A stretch of DNA of 64,000 nt from Paraburkholderia sp. (lineage in GTDB: Bacteria > Pseudomonadota > Gammaproteobacteria > Burkholderiales > Burkholderiaceae): assembly GCA_004322045.1 (NCBI GenBank), contig SCRN01000020.1, positions 1 to 64,000 on the forward strand, in the 5' to 3' direction. The position numbers were made by a program, and so were the translations under genes. Under the pieces are notes generated by a model. That model searched no databases. It was not told where the DNA came from and saw only the letters and a program-made list of their open reading frames with translations. Position 1 is the stretch's first letter. Each line of letters starts with the position of its first letter. Positions 34,128 through 41,627 of the stretch are shown piece after piece.

Positions 34128-34214
34128 TGCTACCCCCGTAATCTTTCTGTCACAGCCCTACCGCATGCACATTGCGCGTAATTCAGTTTTCACGCAGCGA
34201 GCGGTTGGTCCACG

Positions 34215-34427
34215 CTATCCCTTGGTGTTAGAGAGAAACTGGCCCACAACGCCAGCGCTATTTCTGTCGTAGTAGTAGGGTTCGCTGATAAATCCCATCG
34301 TTACCATCTGCTCAAGAGCAGATCGAGCGGCGCCATTGTTGATGGGGCGCCAGTCCGCTCTTATGTCTGGGGCGATCTCGGAAAGCTTGCGCATTGTTAC
34401 CGTCCGATTCGATTCAATAAGCTGCAC
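34215..34427 (-). CDS. Small hypothetical protein, possibly a winged-helix
   Basis: 70 aa: a helical start (MQLIESNRTVTMRKLSEIAPDI), then WRPINNGAARSALEQMVTMGFISEPYYYDRNSAG. The pattern helix-helix-strand-turn-strand is reminiscent of a winged-helix DNA-binding fold but this is weak. Same strand as the neighbouring accessory genes. No clear ribosome binding site seen. Confidence 0.35.
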   Translation of the reverse strand: MQLIESNRTVTMRKLSEIAPDIRADWRPINNGAARSALEQMVTMGFISEPYYYDRNSAGVVGQFLSNTKG

Positions 34428-34570
34428 TTTCCGGGGAGCCGGGATCTGCTAACGTTGGGCCCAGTTTTCTCGCAATTGCTTCAAAGAATCGTAGAACAAC
34501 CTGCACGAAACGTCGAGGTATCTGAGCGCTCCGCCGGTTGACTTCGGGGCGACGCCCCGGGAGTTGGGCC

Positions 34571-35681
34571 TCAGTCCCCCTGTGGCGACACGGTATGCGC
34601 GTGCCGCCGATCATCCTCGGCGTGCAGATAGAGGCCCGTCGTCTCGATCGAGGCGTGCCGCAGGTTCCACTGGATGAAGCGGATGTCGGTGCCGGCGTCG
34701 GCCTGGTGCGAGGCGGCCAAGTGGCGCAGCCAGTGCGTCGAGGCGCGAGCGAGCGTCGCCGCGCTGGCTGGATCGCTCGTTTCGAGCGCGGCGGCCGCCC
34801 GCCGGAACGCCTCTTTCGCGATCAGGTAGACCGCGGTCGGCGTCAGGTGCCGCTTCGCGTCGCCAGCGACGCTCAGGATGGCGGGGCTTGTCTCGCCCGG
34901 TGCTGGTGCCGGCGACAGCCCGTGGAAGGTGCGATAGCGGGCGAACTCGGCCATCAACGTGTCGCTGACTGGCACCTCGCCTTCGGCACCGCCCTTGCCA
35001 ACCACATGCAGCCACCAGCGCCCGCGACGCTGGAAGAAATCGGCCGCCTTCGCGTGCGCGGCCTCGCTCGCGCCCAGCGCCGTGTGGTAGAGGAAGCGCA
35101 TCACCCAGCGGCTACGCTCATAGTGCTGGCGCTCGCACGACGTAGCCTGCGGCCAGGACTCCACGGACTCGAGCACGACGCGCGAAAGCGCGGCATCGAG
35201 ATACCGCTCCACGCGCCGGACGCGCGCCGTGGTTGCGGCCCGGGCGCAGCGCAGCGCGAGCGGGTTGCCGGCGAGGTAGCCGGCGGCGACCAGATCGTTG
35301 AAGAGGCCCGAGAGGATGCCGAGCGCCTGGCGCCGGATTCGCTCGGCGAGGGGGCCGTCGAAGAGCCGCCGGGTGCCGCCACGGCGCAGCAGCGCCGGAT
35401 CGGTCCAATCGGTCGTCGGTGCGGTCAGAAACCGCTCGTAGAGCAGGAAGTCCTCGCGCGTGAGACTCGAGAGCGGCTTGCCAAGCGCGCGCGTCGCCCC
35501 GACCTCCTTGCGGTAACTGCGCAACGTGTGCGACGAGCCACAGGCGCACGGCTTCGATGTCTGTGTCGGCGGCGATCTGTCGGTAGCCGCCATGCGCCCG
35601 GTTGGTGCCGGCGTGGCGGTCGAGCACGACGGGCAGCGTGAGCGGCAGCAGGGCATCCGGGGTCGGCGCGGGCAGGTTCAT
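34571..35681 (-). pseudogene. Tyrosine recombinase (phage-type integrase), decayed
   Basis: The original start appears to be ATG 35681 (MNLPAPTPDALLPLTLPVVL). This frame runs to about 35535, where the protein (...DIEAVRLWLVAH) moves to another frame that continues HTLRSYRKEV and reads to the stop at 34571. A further in-frame loss seems to follow at KEV-GATRALG, where relatives have an extra helix. The catalytic domain keeps THWLRHLA (His-x-x-Arg), NLRHASIETT and the Tyr in GLYLHAEDD. At the first catalytic Arg, however, the box reads TALGASEAA instead of TGLRxSE, so that Arg is Gly. The gene is therefore probably inactive. It is divergent from the KfrA-like gene. Confidence 0.7.
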
Positions 35682-35764
35682 GACAGACGCGTTTTCGAAG
35701 GGCGACACGGCAGTACACCGAAAATCCATACGATTATGCGTGTTATCGTAAATTTGAAGTCGTA

Positions 35765-35784
35765 ATCGTTACATATATAACGAT
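35765..35784. promoter_or_regulatory. Perfect palindrome upstream of the KfrA-like gene
   Basis: Arms ATCGTTA (35765-35771) and TAACGAT (35778-35784) with spacer CATATA sit in an AT-rich divergent intergenic region (35682-35852). Related ATCG/CGAT half-sites occur on both sides. KfrA proteins repress their own promoters, so this is a likely autoregulatory operator. Confidence 0.5.
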
Positions 35785-35852
35785 ATACAGCGATACACGA
35801 ATACTTTCCGCTAAAACCGCCGTGCGACCACTTTTCTCGATGAAATCCACCC

Positions 35853-36563
35853 ATGAGCCGCATCAGTGACACCCGTCTACGCACCCGTGACGCGGCCGCA
35901 CGCCTTGTTGTCGCCGCTGGTCGGCTCCCGCACGAACTCAACGTCGACTTAATCTATGCCGAGATTCGCCAGGGCAGCCGCACGACAATCAACGACGAGT
36001 TGAAGTTCTGGAAGGACGAACAGGCGCGCAACAACGCACTCGTGGCGGCACTGCCTGCGCCAGCGGCCAACGCGATGGAGGCGCAGATGCGAATGCTGCT
36101 CGAGCAACTCGACGAACGTGACCCACGGCTTGCTGCCACGAGCGCCAAGCTGGCACGGACTCGCGCCGAACACGAGGCTGCCATCCGCGAGCTTCAGGCT
36201 GTCTCGACTGAGAGAGACGCGGCACGCGCTGATGCGGGTGCGGCGCACGCCGCACAAGCTCGCGGGCTCGAATCGCTGCGCGCCGAGCACGCTGAGCGCG
36301 AAGCGGCTTTGCGTGCGCAAATCGATCAGGCGACCACTCGGCTTGAGGGTGTACAGAAGCGCGTTATGCTTCAAACCGAAGAGGCACGTGATGCGCAGCG
36401 CCGCACGGAAGCCACCCTTACGAAGGTCCAGCAGCGTAACGAGCAACTCGTTGGTGAAGTCCAGAGGGGCTCGGCCGACGCCGCCGAGCCGCGGCGCTTG
36501 GCCGAGCGGCATGAGAAGCAGCTCGCGAGCGCCATTGAGGAAACGCGTGAACTGCGCCTGTAG
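35853..36563 (+). CDS. KfrA-like DNA-binding coiled-coil protein
   Basis: 236 aa. The N-terminal 70 residues match the KfrA N-terminal DNA-binding domain (TRDAAARLVVAAGRLPHELNVDLIYAEIRQGSRTTINDELKFWKDE). Residues 75-236 form a long Ala/Glu/Arg-rich coiled coil with few prolines. KfrA of IncP plasmids is an autorepressor and helps partition; chromosomal members often lie beside integrases in mobile islands. It is shorter than typical KfrA (about 310 aa), so the coiled coil may be truncated. It is divergent from the decayed integrase. Confidence 0.75.
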   Translation: MSRISDTRLRTRDAAARLVVAAGRLPHELNVDLIYAEIRQGSRTTINDELKFWKDEQARNNALVAALPAPAANAMEAQMRMLLEQLDERDPRLAATSAKLARTRAEHEAAIRELQAVSTERDAARADAGAAHAAQARGLESLRAEHAEREAALRAQIDQATTRLEGVQKRVMLQTEEARDAQRRTEATLTKVQQRNEQLVGEVQRGSADAAEPRRLAERHEKQLASAIEETRELRL

Positions 36564-36721
36564 ATTGTCAATTACGATGGCTGCTCGCGCTGACCCCGCG
36601 CCCGTAGGCTCGGCAAAACGCTCTCGTGAAACAACGTGACGGCGCACCGAGCAGGATCTGTCGCCAAGGCATCGCGCAATAAGGACGCACGCTTGTGAAC
36701 TGCTGACGAGGCCTAACATTC

Positions 36722-37495
36722 ATGGAACGATTGATCGAGCTATCACGCGACTCTGACCTTTCATCGTTGCGAAACGACGAGACGCGAACCATGACGCTGT
36801 ATGTCATGCAAAACATGCACGGCTTGATCAAAATCGGCCGAAGCGCGAACCCAATTCAGCGCCGGAAACAGCTAAGGCAGCAGGCGCGCTGTGCAGTAGA
36901 GCTGGTCGCAACGTTTCCCAACGCTGGGCACTTTGAGGAGTGGGTGCATGCGCAGTTGGAAACACATCGCGCTGCGCTTGAATGGTTCAACGGAGACGAC
37001 GTGGCACGCTTCGCGATCGACGATCTTTTCGGAGCACAACTGCCGTGGCTCTATACGTTTCACGCAGACGACGCGGCGGCTTGGATTGAACGATTATTGG
37101 ACACCGCAGATGGCCGGTACTGGCGCCGACGGGAGCGGCACGCGGTTAGATCTTTGAAGTCTGCAGCTTCAGGCGAAGGTATATACGCCATGCACGGCGC
37201 TGGGCATTACGAATTGGATGCCGAGATCGCCCTGGGGCTGGGATACCCTTGCGTGGGCATCTGTTCCCATAAGCGAGAGACGATAGTTACCGTACCAAAT
37301 GACGGTGAAAGTATGGGAAGCGAGATTCCGCACTATTCGCGATCGATAGAAGCGGCCATGACGTTGTGGCTCCCCGACGTGCCCGAAGCTGAGCGGGGAA
37401 CATACACGCGGCCGGTGGAATGTTGCCTCGCCGCGCTGTGCGACCGGTGGGGCTTTGACTTGGAACGTGTCGAGCCCGCACGCACACGGCGGTAG
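36722..37495 (+). CDS. GIY-YIG/T5orf172-type protein with C-terminal ABA-sandwich-like domain
   Basis: 257 aa. Residues about 24-110 resemble the T5orf172/MUG113 branch of GIY-YIG nucleases (MTLYVMQNMHGLIKIGRSANPIQRRKQL, then a His/Glu helix FEEWVHAQLETHRAALEWF). Residues about 150-250 (HYELDAEIALGLGY...IPHYSRSIEAAMTLWL...PVECCLAALCDRWG) resemble the phage ABA-sandwich domain, in which the gene would sense or process a substrate in phages. The combination is not one I recognise. An alternative start at 36791 begins the GIY-YIG part directly. It lies between the KfrA-like gene and an IS element. Confidence 0.55.
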   Translation: MERLIELSRDSDLSSLRNDETRTMTLYVMQNMHGLIKIGRSANPIQRRKQLRQQARCAVELVATFPNAGHFEEWVHAQLETHRAALEWFNGDDVARFAIDDLFGAQLPWLYTFHADDAAAWIERLLDTADGRYWRRRERHAVRSLKSAASGEGIYAMHGAGHYELDAEIALGLGYPCVGICSHKRETIVTVPNDGESMGSEIPHYSRSIEAAMTLWLPDVPEAERGTYTRPVECCLAALCDRWGFDLERVEPARTRR

Positions 37496-37642
37496 CTTCC
37501 AACCTATCAACATTGACAGGGGACTGCAGACGGCACGCAAGGCTGATGCGGGCATCCCTTGCAGTCTCATTCGGCAATGTGGCACTCCGCCGTTTCCTCG
37601 GATGGTAATCCCCCCGCTTTTAACGCGAGTCAGAAGTAGAGA

Positions 37643-38224
37643 CTATGCCGCGGCCATGAGCCGCTGTTTCGGCGTCATGCCGCCAAGGCCCATGTTAGGG
37701 CGCTCGTGATTGTATTGCCACATCCATTCGGTCGCGAAGCGCTGCACGTGCGCAAGGTCGTCCCAGTAGTACTGCGACAGCCACTCATAGCGCACCGTCC
37801 GGTTGAATCGCTCGACATAGGCGTTTTGCTGCGGCTTGCCCGGCTGAATGTAGTTCAACGCGATACCATGCCTGCCAGCCCACTGCGTGATCGCATCACT
37901 GAGGTACTCCGGACCGTTATCGCACCGGATCGCCATCGGCTTTCCCCGCCAGCCGATGATCTGCTCCAGGGCCCGGATGACGCGCGCAGAGGGCAACGAG
38001 AAGTCGATCTCGATTCCCAACGCTTCTCGGTTGAAGTCGTCGATCACGTTGAACAGCCGGATACTGCGACCATCCTTCAACTGGTCGTGCATGAAGTCCA
38101 TCGACCACACCGCATTGACCGACGCCGGCACGATCAGCGGCTCCGGCGCCTGCCGTACGAGCCGCTTGCGCGGCTTGATGCGCAGGTTCAACTCAAGCTC
38201 CCGGTAAATCCGGTACACGCGCTT
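37643..38224 (-). pseudogene. IS3/IS407 transposase OrfB, C-terminal fragment
   Basis: Contains most of the DDE integrase core: [18 protein letters not shown] (first Asp), [15 protein letters not shown] (second Asp) and the Glu in [19 protein letters not shown]. Its natural N-terminus continues at 39505; the two parts were separated by the IS110 insertion between the His and Lys codons of the sequence [11 protein letters not shown]. An ATG at 38218 opens the frame but is unlikely to be used. Confidence 0.88.
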
Positions 38225-38252
38225 ATCGTCTAATTGGTCAACAGCACCGATC

Positions 38253-38426
38253 CACTGTGGTCTTTGTCGTCTTCGTAGTCGCGCTTTTCACACGCTACAA
38301 CATGCAGCCAGACGTCGCGCCCGATCCTATGTGATTCACGCTATCCCCATGAGAGGTAGCAAAGCGAGTCTCGGAATCGAGTTCGGCGACGAACTCAGTT
38401 TGATCGGAGTCGATGACAGCAGCCCC
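38253..38426 (-). ncRNA. Candidate bridge RNA region of the IS110/IS1111 element
   Basis: IS110-family recombinases use an RNA from the element's non-coding end to pair with target and donor DNA; in the IS1111 group it comes from the 3' flank. This is the only non-coding stretch of the element long enough (about 174 bp) to hold one. I have not folded it or matched its loops to the target, so this is placement by family knowledge only. Confidence 0.35.
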
Positions 38427-39461
38427 TCACTTAACGGCCGACCGGGGAGCAGGGTCTTTATACAGTTGTCCCGTCCTCCACATACTCAGCATAACGGTTG
38501 ATAGCTTTCGAGCCAGTGCGACAACCGCCTTCTTGTATCCCTTTTTTTGACGAATCATGCCAGCCCAACGTGCCAAGCTGGTTTCGGTTCCATAGCGTGA
38601 TAGCAAGCATGACGCTGCCTCGTACAGGAGCGATCGCGTCTGCCGGTTTCCCTGCTTGGAAATCGCCCCGTTTCTGTCGACATCACCGGACTGGTATTTC
38701 CTCGGAGTCAGGCCAAGATAGGCACCGACGTCGGTCACACGGCGGAAGCGTGCCGGATCGCCAATTGCAGTCTTGTAGGACAAAGCTGTTAACGCACCAA
38801 CGCCCGGAATCGACATCAGCATTCTGCACACGGGATCCTGCGCAGCTCGTTTCTCGAGCATTCTGCTGCACGCCCTAATTTGCAGACTCACGTGCCGCCA
38901 CGTATCCAGTAGCATGAGGATCACGGACTTCACTGCCTCGACGGAGGGATCTGCTGCGAGGACCTCGCGTCGGAAGACATCATTCCTACCGGGCGAAAGC
39001 ACCACGCCGAATGTCTTTAGCAAACCACGAATCTGATTGTTGATCGAAACCCGCACTCTCACAAGCCGGTCACGCGCGGAGATCAGCAGTCGTTCGTTGT
39101 GGCACTCGAGACTTTTGACAAAGGTGGGCCGATACCACCCTGAGCGAACCAGGTTGGCAATACCACGTGCATCGTTCCGGTCCGTCTTGTTCAACTGCAC
39201 CGTGAGCGCGGAATGCACATGACGCGCATGGATACAATCGATGTCGAGATTCAGCTTCCGCAACGAATGATAAAGCCACACGGCCAACGGGCCTGTCTCC
39301 ATACCAACCTTGGCGTGGCTGCAACCTTTGGCTTCGAGAAAGGCTCTGATCATTTCCGGTCGCGTATCGACCGTGCCATGACAAACCGTCTTCCCATCGT
39401 CGTCGACTACACAGACTGCCGTTTTTCGCTGTGCAACATCAAGTCCAACGTACGTATTCAT
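38427..39461 (-). CDS. IS110-family transposase
   Basis: 344 aa from ATG 39461 (MNTYVGLDVAQRKTAVCVV); the frame could also open four codons upstream. The N-terminal DEDD RuvC-like domain has the Asp in VGLDVAQ, the Glu in VGMETGPLA and KTDRNDARGIANL. The C-terminal Tnp_20 domain has SIPGVGALTALSYKTAIGDPARF and the Ser-containing NRQTRSLLYEAA. It appears full length and intact. It works as an RNA-guided recombinase in this family. Confidence 0.92.
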   Translation of the reverse strand: MNTYVGLDVAQRKTAVCVVDDDGKTVCHGTVDTRPEMIRAFLEAKGCSHAKVGMETGPLAVWLYHSLRKLNLDIDCIHARHVHSALTVQLNKTDRNDARGIANLVRSGWYRPTFVKSLECHNERLLISARDRLVRVRVSINNQIRGLLKTFGVVLSPGRNDVFRREVLAADPSVEAVKSVILMLLDTWRHVSLQIRACSRMLEKRAAQDPVCRMLMSIPGVGALTALSYKTAIGDPARFRRVTDVGAYLGLTPRKYQSGDVDRNGAISKQGNRQTRSLLYEAASCLLSRYGTETSLARWAGMIRQKKGYKKAVVALARKLSTVMLSMWRTGQLYKDPAPRSAVK

Positions 39462-39504
39462 GGCCTTCCCCATCGCGGTGATCGGAGCACATAAATTACC
39501 GCAT

Positions 39505-39756
39505 GTGGTTCCAGCCGAAGCCCTTCACGTTGCGCAGGTACAGGAAACACAGCCCAAAGCCCCAGTTGCGATGATTGTCGGTCAACCGCAGCAGCCAGTC
39601 CGCGATCTGCTCATTCTCCGCATTGCGCTGCCGCTCATAGCGGTAGCACGTCTGGCTTACGCCAAATGCCTCGCATGCAAGCCGGATCGATACACCCCGG
39701 CTCGCTACTGAGTCTCTGGCCATCTCGCGGCGGGTAGATGGCCTCAGTCTTTTTTT
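39505..39756 (-). pseudogene. IS3/IS407 transposase OrfB, N-terminal fragment
   Basis: Continues from OrfA after a -1 shift on A7 (39750-39756) and runs to WNH at 39505, where the IS110 element begins. The sequence includes the HTH-like N-terminal part of OrfB (SIRLACEAFGVSQTCYRYERQ and DNHRNWGFGLCFLYLRN). After the junction the frame ends within the IS110 end (MR-stop), so the product would be a useless N-terminal piece. Confidence 0.85.
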
Positions 39757-40010
39757 GCCAGCGCCTCCGCGACGATCTCCGCCTTGATCTTCTCTTCGAC
39801 GTACATCTTGCGCAGTCGCGCGTTCTCAGCTTCCAGCTCCTTCATCTTGGCTATCAGCGGCACATCCATCCCGCCGTACTTCCCGCGCCAGTTGTAGAAG
39901 GTCGCCGTGCTAATGCCCAGCTCCCGACAGATCTCCGGTACCGCCACGCCGGCTTCCGCGCGCTTGAGCGCGTCCATGATCTGGCTATCCGTGAACTTCG
40001 ACTTCTTCAT
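39744..40010 (-). CDS. IS3/IS407 transposase OrfA
   Basis: 88 aa. An HTH of the transposase 8 family (FTDSQIMDALKRAEAGVAVPEICRELG, then STATFYNW) is followed by a leucine-zipper-like coiled coil (MKELEAENARLRKMYVEEK). It ends KKD-stop just past the A7 slippery site that would normally fuse it to OrfB. Intact, but OrfB is broken. Confidence 0.9.
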   Translation of the reverse strand: MKKSKFTDSQIMDALKRAEAGVAVPEICRELGISTATFYNWRGKYGGMDVPLIAKMKELEAENARLRKMYVEEKIKAEIVAEALAKKD

Positions 40011-40075
40011 TGCGTAGAACTCCCTTTGCTGGAAATTCTACTTCTGATCCCGCTTACTGCAGGGGAGGATTACCG

Positions 40076-40201
40076 CCGTACCGCCGAGACCACATTAACC
40101 GGCTCGGCTCGCACTTGCTGGATCTCCAGCGGAATGTGCCGCCGCTCGATCCGATGATCGATTTCGCTTTTGAATCAGCGGCTTCAAGCGACTTTGGCGA
40201 A
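40076..40201 (+). pseudogene. Possible C-terminal fragment of a Tn3-family transposase
   Basis: The frame directly right of the IS3 end reads PPYRRDHINRLGSHLLDLQRNVPPLDPM. HINR-aromatic/Leu-G followed by an LD tract is reminiscent of the C-terminus of Tn3-type TnpA proteins. It has no upstream partner left of the IS3 element and runs into the repeat at 40192. The likeness is short and comes from memory, so confidence is low. Confidence 0.3.
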
Positions 40202-40229
40202 AATCTTACGAATCCTCGCCGGCCCTCAT
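40192..40229 (-). repeat. Interspersed repeat, copy B (inverted)
   Basis: Read on the minus strand, this 38-bp stretch matches copy C (41177-41214) at 33 of 38 bases, including the shared GGATTCG and ATTTTCGCCAAAG. It lies just past the 3' end of the LysR gene, so the LysR gene is bracketed by two copies in opposite orientation. Confidence 0.7.
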
Positions 40230-40249
40230 GCCGTGAACAGGGCGCTCGA

Positions 40250-41176
40250 TCAAGCAGCGATGCGCTCGAGGCCCCGCTCGCTCGCAAAGCCACGCACGGC
40301 GTCGACCAAGATCTGCGCGAGTTGATCGACCGGCGGCACGGCCACGCTCGACGCGCGCAGCAGCGTCAGACCCAACGCCGGCAACGCGGGCAAACCGTAT
40401 GCGTCCGGATCGATCGCATGCACCGTCTGCGGCAAACCATAGGCCGTGCGCACGGTGAGGCCAAGCCCCGCTGCGGCCGCAGCCCACAAACCGGCGAGGC
40501 TCGGGCTGGTCAGCGCAACGCGCCATGCGATGCCCGCGCGATCGAGCGCGTCGGTTGCCAGCGAACACACCACGCACGCGCCGTCGAACAGCACGAGCGG
40601 CAACGGTTCGCCACTGTCGCGCGTCCATTGCAATGCGTCAGAGCCGATCCAATGCATGGCGGGCTTGGCTACATCGACGCTCACGTCGGACGCGCGCCGC
40701 GAGCGCATCCCAAGCTTGAAGTCGTCCCATACCAGCGCGAGATCGAGCTCGCCGGCGTCGAGCCGCTCGGTCAGTTCGCCGTTGCGCGCCACGCGCGCTT
40801 CAATGCGCACTTTCGGGTGTGCCCGAGCAAAGCGCCCGAGAACGCCCGGCAGCAACGACTCGCCGAAGTCCTCCTGCAAGCCCAGCCTCACCCAGCCCTC
40901 CAGATCCGTCCCCCGGGCAGCGGCGACTGCCTCGTCGTTGAGCTCGACGAGCCGGCGCGCGTAACGCAGCATCACCTCGCCTGCGTCCGTCAGCCCTAGA
41001 CCACGGCCCGCCTTGCGGAACAGCGGCGCCCCCACCTGCTCTTCCAACTTTCTGATTTGCGCGCTGACAGCTGACGTCGAGCGGCCGACGCGGTCGGCCG
41101 CCTTCGCGAAGCTGCCCAAGTCCATGCCCATGACGAAGCTGCGCAGCGCCGCCACGTCGAAGTTCGCTTGGCTCAT
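40250..41176 (-). CDS. LysR-family transcriptional regulator
   Basis: 308 aa. The N-terminal HTH is FDVAALRSFVMGMDLGSFAKAADRVGRSTSAVSAQIRKLEEQVGAPLF, and the rest is the two-lobed effector domain (starting about LEGWVRLGLQEDFGESLLPG). ATG 41176 fits the family start; the longer frame reads through the adjacent repeat. The usual partner would be a divergent gene, but upstream there is only the repeat and a 200-bp gap, so its target is not evident. Codon use is GC-rich like the chromosome, unlike the AT-rich genes at 32-34 kb. Confidence 0.88.
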   Translation of the reverse strand: MSQANFDVAALRSFVMGMDLGSFAKAADRVGRSTSAVSAQIRKLEEQVGAPLFRKAGRGLGLTDAGEVMLRYARRLVELNDEAVAAARGTDLEGWVRLGLQEDFGESLLPGVLGRFARAHPKVRIEARVARNGELTERLDAGELDLALVWDDFKLGMRSRRASDVSVDVAKPAMHWIGSDALQWTRDSGEPLPLVLFDGACVVCSLATDALDRAGIAWRVALTSPSLAGLWAAAAAGLGLTVRTAYGLPQTVHAIDPDAYGLPALPALGLTLLRASSVAVPPVDQLAQILVDAVRGFASERGLERIAA

Positions 41177-41178
41177 AT

Positions 41179-41213
41179 GAGGGTCGGCCGGGATTCGCAA
41201 AATTTTCGCCAAA
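41179..41213 (+). repeat. Interspersed repeat, copy C
   Basis: Near-identical to copy A (31793-31827), 34 of 35 bases, in the same orientation 9.4 kb away. It lies three bases from the LysR start codon. Together A and C bracket the mobile and AT-rich genes as direct repeats. Confidence 0.8.
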
Positions 41214-41375
41214 GATGAATTAAATAACTGATTTAAAAGAGAACTCACTGTACACCGGATCGAGCCGTGATGCTGATGAGAAGGGGACGTCGTTTGGCGG
41301 GGATTGAACGGCGGCAGCCCTAGCCTGCCGCATGCAAGAAGCCGCTCGAGCGCATGGAGGCATGTGCCGCAGCGG

Positions 41376-41615
41376 TCACCCAGACGAATGGCGAATCCAG
41401 AGATAAATCCCGGCCGAAGCTACCAGAACCGCGCTCGCCGAATAGAACGCGATACTCGACCTAAGCCAGTCAAGCTTGCTCTGCGATGGTTCGTACTCGT
41501 TATCAAGGTTCCAGTAGTCGTGAAGCTCCCTCGACCCGTCTAAAAGATTGATTACAATCACCGCGCCGGAAACGACGATCAACGCAGATAGCAGGATGGC
41601 CAACGTCATCGACAT
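41376..41615 (-). CDS. Small two-helix membrane protein, candidate immunity protein
   Basis: 79 aa with two membrane helices: residues about 3-25 (MTLAILLSALIVVSGAVIVINLL) and 55-75 (FYSASAVLVASAGIYLWI). A charged loop lies between (DGSRELHDYWNLDNEYEPSQSKLDWL). It starts 12 bp after the stop of the glycine-zipper toxin candidate on the same strand. Toxins that attack membranes are usually paired with small membrane immunity proteins in this position, so that role is inferred. No named family recognised. Confidence 0.55.
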   Translation of the reverse strand: MSMTLAILLSALIVVSGAVIVINLLDGSRELHDYWNLDNEYEPSQSKLDWLRSSIAFYSASAVLVASAGIYLWIRHSSG

Positions 41616-41627
41616 AGCTGTCGTCCA

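Larger units (their letters stand above)
38225..39504 (-). mobile_element. IS110-family element, IS1111-like, inserted in OrfB
   Basis: About 1.28 kb. The boundaries are set by the break in OrfB. The transposase starts close to the 5' end (about 30-45 bp) and leaves about 200 bp at its 3' end. The subterminal repeats GCTCCGATC (39480-39488, minus reading) and GCACCGATC (38244-38252) match at 8 of 9 bases, and TAATT occurs seven bases from both ends. Subterminal repeats plus a long 3' flank are typical of the IS1111 group. No target duplication, as usual for the family. Confidence 0.78.
37603..40075 (-). mobile_element. IS3-family (IS407-type) insertion sequence, split by an IS110-family element
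   Basis: Imperfect terminal inverted repeats start GGTAATCC at both ends (37604 inward and 40074 inward) and share TCAGAAGTAGA 20-30 bp inside. OrfA and OrfB lie on the minus strand with an A7 slippery tract between them (39750-39756). Without the inner element the length is about 1.19 kb, as expected for the IS407 group. I see no target-site duplication, so the flanks have probably been rearranged. The element cannot move on its own because OrfB is interrupted. Confidence 0.8.
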
